Part shown: positions 8,832 through 16,733 of the stretch, piece after piece | How positions within the stretch are numbered: position 1 is the stretch's first letter | Layout: each line of letters opens with the position of its first letter | DNA from: UBA1764 sp045616685 | GTDB lineage: Bacteria; Bacillota; Clostridia; Peptostreptococcales; Anaerovoracaceae | Direction of reading: 5' to 3' | Length of the DNA: 64,000 bases | Assembly (NCBI GenBank): GCA_045616685.1 | Contig: JAZLHF010000004.1 | Coordinates: 1-64,000, forward strand | The notes under the pieces: generated by a model | Seen by the model: the letters and a program-made list of their open reading frames with translations, nothing else | Database searches by the model: none | Told to the model about the DNA's origin: nothing | Made by a program: the position numbers and the translations under genes

Positions 8832-9794
8832 TTACTTAAAGCTAGGTTTGTACAGCATGCGACCATCAAGTGTTCTAACTCGTTCAGAAAAGTCGCCAGG
8901 CTGAACTCCGGAAAGATTATCTTCAAAGTCGAACATCTTAGCATCGAGCATATCAAGATAGTGAAGAAGCTCTGCTTCTGGAAACATTGGTCTTATAGGA
9001 CTTCCGTATTCTGGTTCATAGTGATGAGCCAAAATCATATGCTCGAGCATAAGAGCTTTTTCTTCAGGAATGTTTTCCTCTTTAGCCATTTCAGAGACCT
9101 TGCGAACACCTAAGACGATGTGTCCAAGAAGCTTTCCCTCTAAACTATATCCTGGAGAAACACCAAGTTCATTAGATAAAATCTCGGTAAGCTTTTCCAT
9201 GTCGTGAAGAATTACTCCACATACAACCCAATCTTTATCAAGATTTGTATATACACTACAAGCTTTTTCACCCATCATAAGCATGCGCTTCATATGATAT
9301 AAAAGGCCTGCCATTTCAGCATGGTGATTTCTCATTGCGCCTGGATAATATAAAAGCTTTTCTTTGTTCTCTGATAGGAATCTTACTGAAAGTTTTTTTA
9401 AATCAGCATCGCCAATCTCATTCGCTTTTCCAAGGATATAATCATACATCTCTTCAGGATTTTCTGGGGCAGCCTTAATATAATCTGTCATATCAAGCTT
9501 GTCTTCCTTTTGAGCCTTACGAACTTTGGCAATGCGAAGCTGTTTTGTTCCATTCCATTCAGAAACAGAAGCTTTAATCTTTACGCAATCCCCTTCTTTA
9601 ATAGCTGAAATGCCATAAACTTCTTCATCTGCAAGATCCCATTTCTTTCCGTTAATCTCTCCGGTGCAATCACCCAAAGTAAGGTCAAGATACTGCTTGC
9701 GGTTAGAACCAACGCGAATAGCAATAGATTTTACAAGGAAAAAATCAGTAATTTCTTCATCCACATTTAAGTTGTTAATATAAAAATTTTTCAT
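8832..9794 (-). CDS. yhaM: 3'-5' exoribonuclease YhaM family (OB + HD domain)
   Basis: YhaM-type enzymes trim RNA and single-stranded DNA from the 3' end. The first 95 residues form an OB-like nucleic-acid binding domain (DLTLGDCTGEINGKKWD). The rest is an HD phosphohydrolase domain with H...HD at about 196 (VILHDMEKL) and a later H-H pair (LAHHYEPEYG). The length of 320 is close to B. subtilis YhaM (314). A perfect consensus promoter places the transcription start at or next to the A of the ATG, and no Shine-Dalgarno sequence exists, so the mRNA is probably leaderless. It heads a yhaM-recD2-comF unit. Confidence 0.92.
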   Translation of the reverse strand: MKNFYINNLNVDEEITDFFLVKSIAIRVGSNRKQYLDLTLGDCTGEINGKKWDLADEEVYGISAIKEGDCVKIKASVSEWNGTKQLRIAKVRKAQKEDKLDMTDYIKAAPENPEEMYDYILGKANEIGDADLKKLSVRFLSENKEKLLYYPGAMRNHHAEMAGLLYHMKRMLMMGEKACSVYTNLDKDWVVCGVILHDMEKLTEILSNELGVSPGYSLEGKLLGHIVLGVRKVSEMAKEENIPEEKALMLEHMILAHHYEPEYGSPIRPMFPEAELLHYLDMLDAKMFDFEDNLSGVQPGDFSERVRTLDGRMLYKPSFK

Positions 9795-9800
9795 AACTGC

Positions 9801-9829
9801 ATTATAAGTTAATTTCCATTATTTGTCAA
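9801..9829 (-). promoter_or_regulatory. Perfect consensus promoter of yhaM, leaderless geometry
   Basis: On the minus strand TTGACA (9824-9829), a 17-base spacer and TATAAT (9801-9806) match consensus fully. Only six bases (9795-9800) separate the -10 element from the yhaM ATG, so transcription should begin at or next to the start codon. The promoter overlaps the 3' end of pnuC. Confidence 0.85.
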
Positions 9830-10606
9830 TATGTTACTCTGTTCTGTATGCCTGTTGATATATTTTGTCCACTCAATATAACCATAAGTCGTATTTGTTA
9901 AATAACCAAGTTTAAGGATAAGTAATACACTCTGGCCAGGGTGTCCTGCTGCGATTGCTATGATGTTAAGCGCAAGTTCTAAAATTGAATATGCATACCA
10001 TGCAATCCATTGTTCTCTATATCTAAGCCAAATAAAAATTCCATTTGCAATCCCTAAAGCTGCAACACAGGCGTCAAGATAGCAAGTAAGCATCTCCAGA
10101 TTTCTATTTCCACCAAAGAAGTCACTTGGCAAAATACTATCTGTTACATAGCATGTTACAAAACCTGCAACAATTGTCCACACTGCTATTGAACAAAGTA
10201 CAATAATGTGTTGTTTTCCTGTTAACTTTCTAACTTCTGTTAGGTTCTTGGACGTTTGATCTATATGCTTATTCCAATTTACAAAGCTAATAATATCAAT
10301 CGGAATCCAGAATAGTATCGTGACAGCAAATGTAGTCCAACGTTCTGCCATAACTACACATATTGCGATTTCCGCAGCCTCTACTCCTAAAGATACAATG
10401 AAGTTCCACTTGCTTTGCTTTGATATTAAAAGCTCGCATAAGACATTCAAAATTGTATCAGCAAGGTAAAGCGCCATTACAACCCAGCCATTTATCCCAT
10501 TAATATCATTTTCAGGGAAAAGTATTGTGCAAAGTACGGCAAGAGTCGTGATACTTATAAGCCAAACCTTTTCATAAGTAGAAAAGTATTTGAATAATTT
10601 TTTCAT
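9809..10606 (-). CDS. pnuC: PnuC-family nicotinamide riboside/mononucleotide transporter
   Basis: A polytopic protein of about 265 residues with seven or so hydrophobic segments. PnuC-like features are the aromatic, Trp-rich helices (WNFIVSLGVEAAEI) and the cytoplasmic motif RYREQWIAWYAYSILE. PnuC imports vitamin B3 ribosides for NAD synthesis. A large NAD salvage cluster lies near 36-40 kb. Two ATGs compete: 10612 abuts the -10 element and would be untranscribed, so 10606 (MKKLFKYF) is preferred. No NAD or other riboswitch precedes it, because there is essentially no leader. Confidence 0.8.
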   Translation of the reverse strand: MKKLFKYFSTYEKVWLISITTLAVLCTILFPENDINGINGWVVMALYLADTILNVLCELLISKQSKWNFIVSLGVEAAEIAICVVMAERWTTFAVTILFWIPIDIISFVNWNKHIDQTSKNLTEVRKLTGKQHIIVLCSIAVWTIVAGFVTCYVTDSILPSDFFGGNRNLEMLTCYLDACVAALGIANGIFIWLRYREQWIAWYAYSILELALNIIAIAAGHPGQSVLLILKLGYLTNTTYGYIEWTKYINRHTEQSNILTNNGN

Positions 10607-10612
10607 ATTCAT

Positions 10613-10621
10613 ATTATATCA
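10613..10621 (-). promoter_or_regulatory. Extended -10 promoter of pnuC, leaderless geometry
   Basis: The minus strand reads TGATATAAT, a full extended -10 (TGnTATAAT), with TATAAT at 10613-10618. The ATG at 10606 follows after six bases. No good -35 is seen; the upstream DNA is the neighbouring terminator. No ribosome-binding site is present. Confidence 0.65.
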
Positions 10622-10650
10622 AAAAAGAGAAGCCCTGTACGGCTTCCCCT
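10621..10650 (-). terminator. Terminator of the crotonase/acyl-CoA dehydrogenase operon
   Basis: A GAAGCC/GGCTTC stem (10629-10634 with 10641-10646), extended imperfectly outward, is followed on the minus strand by six T. It begins three bases beyond the acyl-CoA dehydrogenase stop. Confidence 0.85.
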
Positions 10651-10652
10651 TT

Positions 10653-11807
10653 TTAAAGTTTATTTAAACCTTTAATTACGCTTCTTGAAATAACCATTTT
10701 TTGTGCCTCGCTTGTACCTTCGTAAATACGAAGAATACGAGCATCGCGGTACATTCTTTCAATTGCGTAGTCTTTCATGTAGCCATAACCTCCGTGAATT
10801 TGGAGCGCTAAATCGCAGCAATAGCAAGCTGCTTCTGATGCATAGTATTTCGCCATCGCAGCTTCTGTTGTGCATGGCTTGCCCTGCTGGCGGAGTGATG
10901 CAGCTTTTAATGTAAGCATCCATGCTGCCTGAGCACGTGTGGCCATATCAGCCAAATACCACTGAAGACCTTGGTTGGCATTAATTGGCTTGCCAAACTG
11001 AACTCTTTCTCCACTGTATTTCACAGCTTCGTCGATAGCACCAAATGCTACACCGCATGCTTGTGATGCGATTCCTATTCTTCCGCCATCGAGCCCTTCA
11101 AGTGCGATCTTAACGCCTTCACCAACATTACCAACTATCGCTGTTGCTGGAACTCTTACATCTTCTAAAACAAGTTCACTTACTGCAGCACCTCTAATGC
11201 CCATCTTATCTTCTGTTTTACCACAAGAAACTCCTGGCATAGATCTATCTATAAGAAATGCCGTTGTCCCCTTTGCCCCAATACCCGGCTCTGTTACTGC
11301 AACACAAATGAAGTGGTTGCCTTCATTTGGGCCAAGGTTAGAAATAAAGCATTTTGTTCCGTTTAAGATATAGTCATTACCATCTTTAACAGCTTTTGTT
11401 TTTTGTCCTGTTGCATCTGTTCCTGCGCCAGGTTCTGTTAATGCAAAGCCTGCAAGCTTTCCTTTTGCTGCTTCTGGCAAATATTTTACTTTTTGTTCTT
11501 TTGTACCACGATTCATTAAGATGTCTGTTCCAAGATAATGAACGTCAACTATTTCAGCTGTTGATGCGCAGCACTTTGCGATTTCACTTACTGCTAGTGC
11601 TTTTGCTATTTCATCATCCATTCCTGTGCCGCCAAATTCTTCAGGAATTGTCAATTGCATAATACCAGCATCAAGTAATAAATCTATATTTTCTTTAGGA
11701 AAGACTCCATCTTTATCAACTTTTTCTGCATTAGCCTTAATTGGGCCTTGTGCAATTTCTTTTACAACTTCTTGAATTGCCAGTTGCTCATCGGTAAATT
11801 CAAACAT
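10653..11807 (-). CDS. Short-chain acyl-CoA dehydrogenase, butyryl-CoA dehydrogenase type
   Basis: This FAD enzyme reduces or oxidises the alpha-beta bond of short acyl-CoAs and in butyrate formers acts on crotonyl-CoA with an electron-transfer flavoprotein. At 384 residues it is standard for the family. The FAD/substrate motif FALTEPGAGTDA lies near residue 124. The C-terminal signature IHGGYGYMKDYAIERMYRDARILRIYEGTSEAQ contains the catalytic Glu of YEGTSE. It follows the crotonase gene by 6 bases. No etfA/etfB, thiolase or hydroxybutyryl-CoA dehydrogenase gene is next to it, so those partners must lie elsewhere. Confidence 0.93.
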   Translation of the reverse strand: MFEFTDEQLAIQEVVKEIAQGPIKANAEKVDKDGVFPKENIDLLLDAGIMQLTIPEEFGGTGMDDEIAKALAVSEIAKCCASTAEIVDVHYLGTDILMNRGTKEQKVKYLPEAAKGKLAGFALTEPGAGTDATGQKTKAVKDGNDYILNGTKCFISNLGPNEGNHFICVAVTEPGIGAKGTTAFLIDRSMPGVSCGKTEDKMGIRGAAVSELVLEDVRVPATAIVGNVGEGVKIALEGLDGGRIGIASQACGVAFGAIDEAVKYSGERVQFGKPINANQGLQWYLADMATRAQAAWMLTLKAASLRQQGKPCTTEAAMAKYYASEAACYCCDLALQIHGGYGYMKDYAIERMYRDARILRIYEGTSEAQKMVISRSVIKGLNKL

Positions 11808-11813
11808 AGCGCC

Positions 11814-12599
11814 CTACTTTCCAATAAATTCTTTTGGTTCACGTTTTTCTAAAAAGGCTGACATAGCTTCTTGCTGATCTTCTGTTCCATAAAGCTGTGC
11901 GAATAATGCCGCTTCAATTTGAAGACCTCTTTCAAGATCACATTGAAGACCATCAGCTACAGCAGTCTTAAGATACTTCATCGCAAGTGGACCCCAATGC
12001 GCAATCTTTTCTGCCATTGCCATTGCATCGTCCATTAATTTATCTGGTTCTGAAAGTTCATCTACAAGACCAATTCTATATGCCTCTTCTGCAGAAATTT
12101 TGTCGCCCGTGAACATCATTTCTAATGCCTTTGAACGCGGAATAAGTCTTGGAAGTCTTTGTGTCCCGCCCCAACCAGGAATTACTGCGAGCGTAATTTC
12201 AGGGCTACCCAAAAATGCTGTCTTTGATGCAAGTCTAATATCGCAAGCTAGTGCGAATTCAAGACCACCGCCAAGTGCATAACCATTGATTGCAGCAATT
12301 ACAGGTGTTCTAAAGTGTTCAATTGTGTGAAGAATTTCATTGCAGTTACGGCTGAACTGATAACCTGTAATTACTCTTGTTGCTGATTCTTCGTTGATGT
12401 CTCCACCAGCGCAAAATGCTCTGCCTTCGCCTGTTAAGATAATGCAGCGAATGTTTTGATCTTTGTCAATTTCATCGAGTAGTTCTCTAAATTCATTAAC
12501 TGTTTCTGTGTTCATTGCGTTAAGAGCCTGTGGTCTGTTAAGCGTAATGCGACCAATGTGGTTATTCTTACCGCATACTTCATATTTAATGCCGTTCAT
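11814..12599 (-). CDS. Enoyl-CoA hydratase (crotonase family)
   Basis: The 261-residue enzyme should hydrate or form short enoyl-CoAs such as crotonyl-CoA. Crotonase features are present: the oxyanion-hole segment GRAFCAGGD near residue 60 and NGYALGGGLEFALACDIRLA with the first catalytic Glu. GSPEITLAVIPGWGGTQRLPR supplies the second Glu and the family signature. GAGGAG lies ahead of the ATG. A TATATAAT-like -10 in the 61-base gap upstream may start transcription of this two-gene unit. With the acyl-CoA dehydrogenase and the distant ptb gene it suggests butyrate-type fermentation. Confidence 0.92.
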   Translation of the reverse strand: MNGIKYEVCGKNNHIGRITLNRPQALNAMNTETVNEFRELLDEIDKDQNIRCIILTGEGRAFCAGGDINEESATRVITGYQFSRNCNEILHTIEHFRTPVIAAINGYALGGGLEFALACDIRLASKTAFLGSPEITLAVIPGWGGTQRLPRLIPRSKALEMMFTGDKISAEEAYRIGLVDELSEPDKLMDDAMAMAEKIAHWGPLAMKYLKTAVADGLQCDLERGLQIEAALFAQLYGTEDQQEAMSAFLEKREPKEFIGK

Positions 12600-12660
12600 A
12601 ATTGCTCCTCATTTATATCAATATCTGCCTATATATTATATATCAAAAATGAATATGAGT

Positions 12661-13347
12661 TTATTCCCATTCTGAAGAAGGCACAATTACTTCATCTTCA
12701 AATATTTCTTGAAGAATTTGTTCTTGAGCCTCTGGCTCTACTGGATTATCTTCAAACTTCTTCTTGAATGTAACCTTCATGCTGGCCATCTGAGCAGCTG
12801 CCAGTTTTTCTTCAATATAGTCGCTTCTCTCAAATACGAAAGTATCAAGGAATTCCCAAATGAAGAACCATAAAAATACTAAGAAAACTTCTCTGAATGG
12901 ACCGCCAGCAGCAATATTGCCACCAAGCACAATGATTAATGTTGCAACGATACCAAAGACAAAGAGCAGTATGCTCTTTCTTGTATTCTTTTGAAGATCC
13001 ATCTGCGCATTTGCAAGTTGCAATGCATAATAATCAGCCAACGTTTCTTCAATACATGCTTGTTGTTTTTCTGTAAAATCACATCCGCAGATCTCAAGTA
13101 TTATTGGATATTCTGTAGGAACGAATTGGGCGTTGTCATCAACAAACTCCGTGAAATGCCTGTTTGGCCATTCATAGCCATCAACGGAATGCTTATTAAT
13201 TATATCGCTATATTTTTCGGCATTACATGAAATATATGCCATGCCGTTTTCAACATACAGGTCTTTCACAAACTTTGCGTAATCAACGCTTTTCTTGCTA
13301 AACTTTAAAAGGTTAGTCTTTTGTTTGTGTTCTCTTTTTTGTAGCAT
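12661..13347 (-). CDS. Membrane protein of unknown function
   Basis: A 228-residue protein not recognised as any named family. The N-terminal 130 residues are soluble and mixed alpha/beta, with a run rich in aromatic and acidic residues. Two hydrophobic helices follow at about 137-160 (SILLFVFGIVATLIIVLGG) and 167-187 (REVFLVFLWFFIWEFLDTFVF). The last 40 residues are acidic. It lies 11 bases after the Na+/alanine symporter gene and probably shares its transcript. An AAAGG-type ribosome site precedes the ATG. No function is inferred. Confidence 0.75.
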   Translation of the reverse strand: MLQKREHKQKTNLLKFSKKSVDYAKFVKDLYVENGMAYISCNAEKYSDIINKHSVDGYEWPNRHFTEFVDDNAQFVPTEYPIILEICGCDFTEKQQACIEETLADYYALQLANAQMDLQKNTRKSILLFVFGIVATLIIVLGGNIAAGGPFREVFLVFLWFFIWEFLDTFVFERSDYIEEKLAAAQMASMKVTFKKKFEDNPVEPEAQEQILQEIFEDEVIVPSSEWE

Positions 13348-13358
13348 ATTATTACCTT

Positions 13359-14756
13359 TTATTTCTTTTTCTTTTCTGCTAAATAAATCGGTAGCTCTTT
13401 AGCGTAGTACTCATCCTTAAGCTTGACAACTTCTCCAGCCATGATTGCAAGAGCAATTAGGTTTGGAATAATGATAAGCCCATTGCATGTGTCTGCGAGA
13501 TCCCAAACAAAACCAAGTGTGCTGTAAGAACCAATCATAATAAATGCAAGCCAAATTATCTTTGCACAAATTGTTCCCCTTGCGCCAAAGAGTGAAACCC
13601 ACGCTTTTTCCATATAGTTATAGAAAGTAATAAGGCAAGAAAAACCAAATAATAGTGATGCCCCAAGTACGATGTACTGTCCCCAGTTACCAGGAAGCAT
13701 CTGTTTAAAAGCTTCCATTGTAAGAGCGGTCCCATCAAGTTCACCGTTATATAAGCCAGAAAGAACAATAGTAAGTCCTGTAATTGTGCAAACAACTATA
13801 GTATCTACAAATACTTCAAGTGGTCCCCAAATAGCCTGTTCAGCTGGGTGATCAACCTGAGCGGCACCGTGAGTAACAGCTGCAGATCCAACGCCCGCTT
13901 CGTTACTGAAGATACCTCTTGCCATGCCTTTGCTCATTGCTGTGGCTACTGTTATACCAGCAGCACCACCAAGTGCAGCCTGTGGATTGAATGCAGCCTT
14001 AACAATAAGGCCAATTGCTGCAGGAACCTGTCCAATATTTGAGAAAATAATGAAAAGCCCAAAGAAGAGATAAGCACCAGCCATGAATGGGGAAAGAACT
14101 CCGCAAACTTCGCCGATTCTCTTAATTCCACCAAAGATTACGATTCCTGTTAACACTGTAAGAACAACCCCAGTGATAATTGGGTTAAGATTAAATTCTG
14201 CTTTGAAGGCTTCTGAAATTGAGTTTGTATCAACTACAGCTGAAATAATTACGCTGTAGAATAAAAATAGAACTGATACAATTTTCCCAAGCCATTTAGC
14301 CTTAAGTCCTTTTTCAATGTAGTACATTGGTCCAGAAACCATTGTGCCATCAGCAGCCTTTTGGCGATACTTAACGCCAAGTGCAATTTCAGAAAACTTT
14401 GTAGCCATCCCAACAATAGCGGCAATAATCATCCAGAATAATGCGCCAGGGCCACCGGCTACGATTGCAGTTGCGACTCCGGCAACATTACCAGAGCCAA
14501 CTACTGCAGAAACAGATGCCATAGCAGCTTGAAATGATGTAATTTCCCCATCTTTTTTTTCAGCTTTAGTGTCTTCAGCCTTGGCCTTTTTAAATGCCCC
14601 AACATAAGTCTTTTTGATTAAGAATCCCCAATTTCTAAACTGGACACCTTTTAATCTAATGGTAAGATAGAGACCAACTCCCATAATAAGGATGATGGCA
14701 GGAACGCCCCATACAAAATCGTTAACGGCGCCATTAATTGTGTTAAATAGTTCCAT
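13359..14756 (-). CDS. Sodium:alanine/glycine symporter (AGCS family)
   Basis: A 465-residue integral membrane carrier that brings in alanine or glycine with Na+. The family signature FSNEAGVGSAAVTHGAAQVDHPAEQ lies near residue 285, and GSGNVAGVATAI near residue 87 is typical of the Na+-binding helix. About eleven membrane segments can be read. It sits 22 bases after the decarboxylase gene with an AAAGGA ribosome site. Together with the Na+-type V-ATPase in this window it points to use of a sodium gradient. Alanine dehydrogenase is encoded 8 kb away. Confidence 0.93.
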   Translation of the reverse strand: MELFNTINGAVNDFVWGVPAIILIMGVGLYLTIRLKGVQFRNWGFLIKKTYVGAFKKAKAEDTKAEKKDGEITSFQAAMASVSAVVGSGNVAGVATAIVAGGPGALFWMIIAAIVGMATKFSEIALGVKYRQKAADGTMVSGPMYYIEKGLKAKWLGKIVSVLFLFYSVIISAVVDTNSISEAFKAEFNLNPIITGVVLTVLTGIVIFGGIKRIGEVCGVLSPFMAGAYLFFGLFIIFSNIGQVPAAIGLIVKAAFNPQAALGGAAGITVATAMSKGMARGIFSNEAGVGSAAVTHGAAQVDHPAEQAIWGPLEVFVDTIVVCTITGLTIVLSGLYNGELDGTALTMEAFKQMLPGNWGQYIVLGASLLFGFSCLITFYNYMEKAWVSLFGARGTICAKIIWLAFIMIGSYSTLGFVWDLADTCNGLIIIPNLIALAIMAGEVVKLKDEYYAKELPIYLAEKKKK

Positions 14757-14777
14757 CTTTTTGTTCCTTTCTTAAAA

Positions 14778-16229
14778 TTAATCAACTACCAAAACAGTAT
14801 TTAATTCTGGATCCGATGGGCCATGCATATGACCATTTCTAAGTCTTACTGCTTCTATGTATTCCCAAACATCATCAGTCATTCTTTCGCCCTGATAAAT
14901 TAGTGGGATTCCTGGTGGATATGGAGCTATCATTTCTGCCATAATCATGCCCTTACAATCCTTCCAATCCACTCTCTTCTTATGACCTATGTAAGCCGTC
15001 CTAGGAGTAACTACGAATGGTGGCTGAGCCGGAAGTCCAGGTGCTAGAGCCAGAGGTTTTCCATCTGTGAAACGCTTTGCAATATCAGCAAGGGCATCAA
15101 CCAATCTATCTAAGTCTTCCTTTTCGTTTGCAAATGTGACAATAGCAAGTGCGTTTCTATAGTCAGCAAGCTCTACATCACAGTTATATTCATCAAAAAG
15201 CATTTTCTTTAAATCGAATCCTGTAATACCAAGCTCTGCTGCGCTGAATGTTAATCTTGTTTCATCTAATTTATATATTCCAGCTTTTCCTTCAAGATCT
15301 GCCTTTGTTGCACATTTAATTCCATTTAACTTATTAATCCTTTCTCTGGCATCCTGTGCAAGACTAAGAGCTCGATCAATCATTTGAGAGCCTTCCATCG
15401 CCATATAATTACGAGCCATATCAAGAGAAGTCATCAGCACATAATTTGGGCTTGAGCTTTGAACAAGGTGAAGATTCGATTCAAGTCTTGCCCTACCAAC
15501 AAGCTTACTCTTTACATGAATCATTGAACTTTGCGTGAATGATCCTGTTACTTTATGAATACTTTGAACAGCAATATCTGCTCCAAGGGCAATAGCTCCG
15601 CCTGGAAGTTTATCCGAAAAATAGCAATGAGCACCATGTGCTTCATCTACCATTAATATTGCATCGTGTTTATGACAAACTTCAGCTAAAGCCTTTATAT
15701 CAGAAGTCACACCATAGTATGATGGGCTTACTACCATCATGGCTTTGCAATCAGGATTTTCTTGGAACATCTTTTCAGCTTGCTGCGGAGTGATGCCACC
15801 CTGAAGTCCCCAGATATCATCTATTTGAGGGGCAATATATACCGGCTTTGCTCCGCCGATAATAAGACCATATAAAGCAGATTTGTGAGCGTTTCTGGGG
15901 ATGCATATTTTCTGGCCTTCATATGCTGTTGACATAACAGCAACCTCGTTTCCACAGCTGCTTCCATTTACAAGAAAGTGGGTATAATCAGAACCCCAAA
16001 GTTCGGATGCCAAATTTTCAGCTTCCTTGATTGCGCCTGATGCATTATGAAGGTCGTCACACATAGGAGTTTCAGTAAGGTCGAAACCAAAAATTTTATC
16101 TCCTACAACCTCTCTCCACTTTGGATTTATACCCTTTTCGTATCGGTGACCAGGAATTCTAAAATATGCAGGACGTTTGGAATCGTACTCCATTATCGCA
16201 TCAAATAAAGGTGTCTTATTTTGATCCAT
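14778..16229 (-). CDS. Orn/Lys/Arg decarboxylase family (SpeA-like, PLP)
   Basis: A fold-type I PLP decarboxylase of about 483 residues, the Firmicute SpeA size, lacking the N-terminal wing domain of the enterobacterial enzymes. The PLP lysine is in SIHKVTGSFTQSS, preceded by DEAHGAHCYF. PGHRYEKG and the C-terminal APYPPGIPLIYQGE match the family. Arginine, lysine or ornithine cannot be told apart from motifs alone. ATG 16229 is chosen because GGGGAGG lies 7 bases upstream; an in-frame start at 16244 lacks this. A strong terminator hairpin ends 37 bases before the start codon, so expression probably depends on readthrough. Confidence 0.9.
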   Translation of the reverse strand: MDQNKTPLFDAIMEYDSKRPAYFRIPGHRYEKGINPKWREVVGDKIFGFDLTETPMCDDLHNASGAIKEAENLASELWGSDYTHFLVNGSSCGNEVAVMSTAYEGQKICIPRNAHKSALYGLIIGGAKPVYIAPQIDDIWGLQGGITPQQAEKMFQENPDCKAMMVVSPSYYGVTSDIKALAEVCHKHDAILMVDEAHGAHCYFSDKLPGGAIALGADIAVQSIHKVTGSFTQSSMIHVKSKLVGRARLESNLHLVQSSSPNYVLMTSLDMARNYMAMEGSQMIDRALSLAQDARERINKLNGIKCATKADLEGKAGIYKLDETRLTFSAAELGITGFDLKKMLFDEYNCDVELADYRNALAIVTFANEKEDLDRLVDALADIAKRFTDGKPLALAPGLPAQPPFVVTPRTAYIGHKKRVDWKDCKGMIMAEMIAPYPPGIPLIYQGERMTDDVWEYIEAVRLRNGHMHGPSDPELNTVLVVD

Positions 16230-16467
16230 TCTTGGCCTCCCCACGAAAACCCTTTATAGAATTAGAAAAAGCCCAACAGTATTCTGTTAGGCTTTTTGAT
16301 ATATACACTAAAAATATTCCAACAGCAAAGATTGCTGCGGAAACATTACCAGATGAAAATACGAAAAATGATGTGGTCAAAATAAGGCTGCCGGCTATCA
16401 CACTAATAGCCTCACCTGCGGAATTCCTCATACCCGCATTGGCCATAACGTATTTTATTTTTTTCAT
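16216..16467 (-). CDS. Possible small two-helix membrane protein
   Basis: An 83-codon frame with two hydrophobic stretches (about residues 20-37 and 42-58). It overlaps the decarboxylase start by 14 bases. Codon use looks normal for the region, but the ATG has only a distant GTGGAG as a ribosome site and the 3' third contains a strong terminator hairpin (16266-16297). It may be a real small gene, or chance coding within a long leader RNA. I do not recognise the family. Confidence 0.35.
   Translation of the reverse strand: MKKIKYVMANAGMRNSAGEAISVIAGSLILTTSFFVFSSGNVSAAIFAVGIFLVYISKSLTEYCWAFSNSIKGFRGEAKNGSK
16266..16297 (-). terminator. Strong terminator just upstream of the decarboxylase gene
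   Basis: A 14-bp stem (16266-16279 with 16284-16297, loop TATT) is fully paired as minus-strand RNA with one G-U pair, and ends in five U. It stands 37 bases before the decarboxylase ATG and inside the 83-codon frame. This position is usual for a transcription attenuator controlled by the leader. Confidence 0.75.
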
Positions 16468-16479
16468 CTTGGAACTATC

Positions 16480-16675
16480 AACTCCACTACGGTACCCCCG
16501 CGCTTGCCACGGGAACCTCGTCTTGTTTCAGGTATCGGCGCCTTAATCGGTCGTGCGCCCCTGAGAGAGTAACTCACTCTCCTTTGGACTGGTTTGCCAG
16601 GCTAAACTGGCCAATCAAGCATAGAAACGTGTATTAAATCTATGCCATCCAAAATATCTTTCAATTAGCTTTAAT
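16480..16675 (-). ncRNA. Structured GC-rich leader or small RNA, class not assigned
   Basis: On the minus strand this stretch forms a series of hairpins: GCATAGA/TCTATGC (about 16619-16645), GATTGG with nested CCAG/CTGG and closing CCAGTC (about 16588-16617), GAGAGT/ACTCTC (about 16565-16581), GGCGC/GCGCC (about 16540-16561), and GGTTCCCG with CGGGGGTACC (about 16493-16519). It is clearly richer in G+C than its surroundings and has no long reading frame. A good promoter lies at its upstream edge and a terminator about 180 bases after its end. Its motifs did not match T-box, SAM, lysine, ydaO, GEMM, glycine, FMN, TPP or cobalamin elements as I know them. It may be an unassigned riboswitch for the decarboxylase/symporter operon or an independent small RNA. 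Confidence 0.55.
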
Positions 16676-16710
16676 GGGGTAATTATAGGCTATAATCACC
16701 CCTCTGTCTA
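16676..16710 (-). promoter_or_regulatory. Promoter with a 12-bp dyad over its -10 element
   Basis: TAGACA (16705-16710), 17 bases, then TATAAT (16682-16687) form a strong promoter on the minus strand. A near-perfect dyad, GGGGTGATTATA/TATAATTACCCC with a 3-base centre (16676-16702), covers the -10 element and most of the spacer. This is the layout of a repressor operator. It would start the structured leader near 16675. Confidence 0.7.
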
Positions 16711-16733
16711 TATGTTTTGCAGTATTTTTTAAC

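Noticed and set aside
16166..16546. 126-codon plus-strand frame across the decarboxylase leader
   Set aside because: It runs antisense to the decarboxylase start, the 83-codon frame and part of the structured RNA, with no ribosome site and no protein-like motif.
16480..16675. T-box leader
   Set aside because: The segment GGGGGTACCG recalls the T-box sequence, but the required UGGNACC match is imperfect, no stem I motifs were found, and the terminator does not pair with it.
16480..16733. tRNA, tmRNA, SRP RNA or RNase P RNA
   Set aside because: None of the conserved core sequences of these RNAs was found on either strand.
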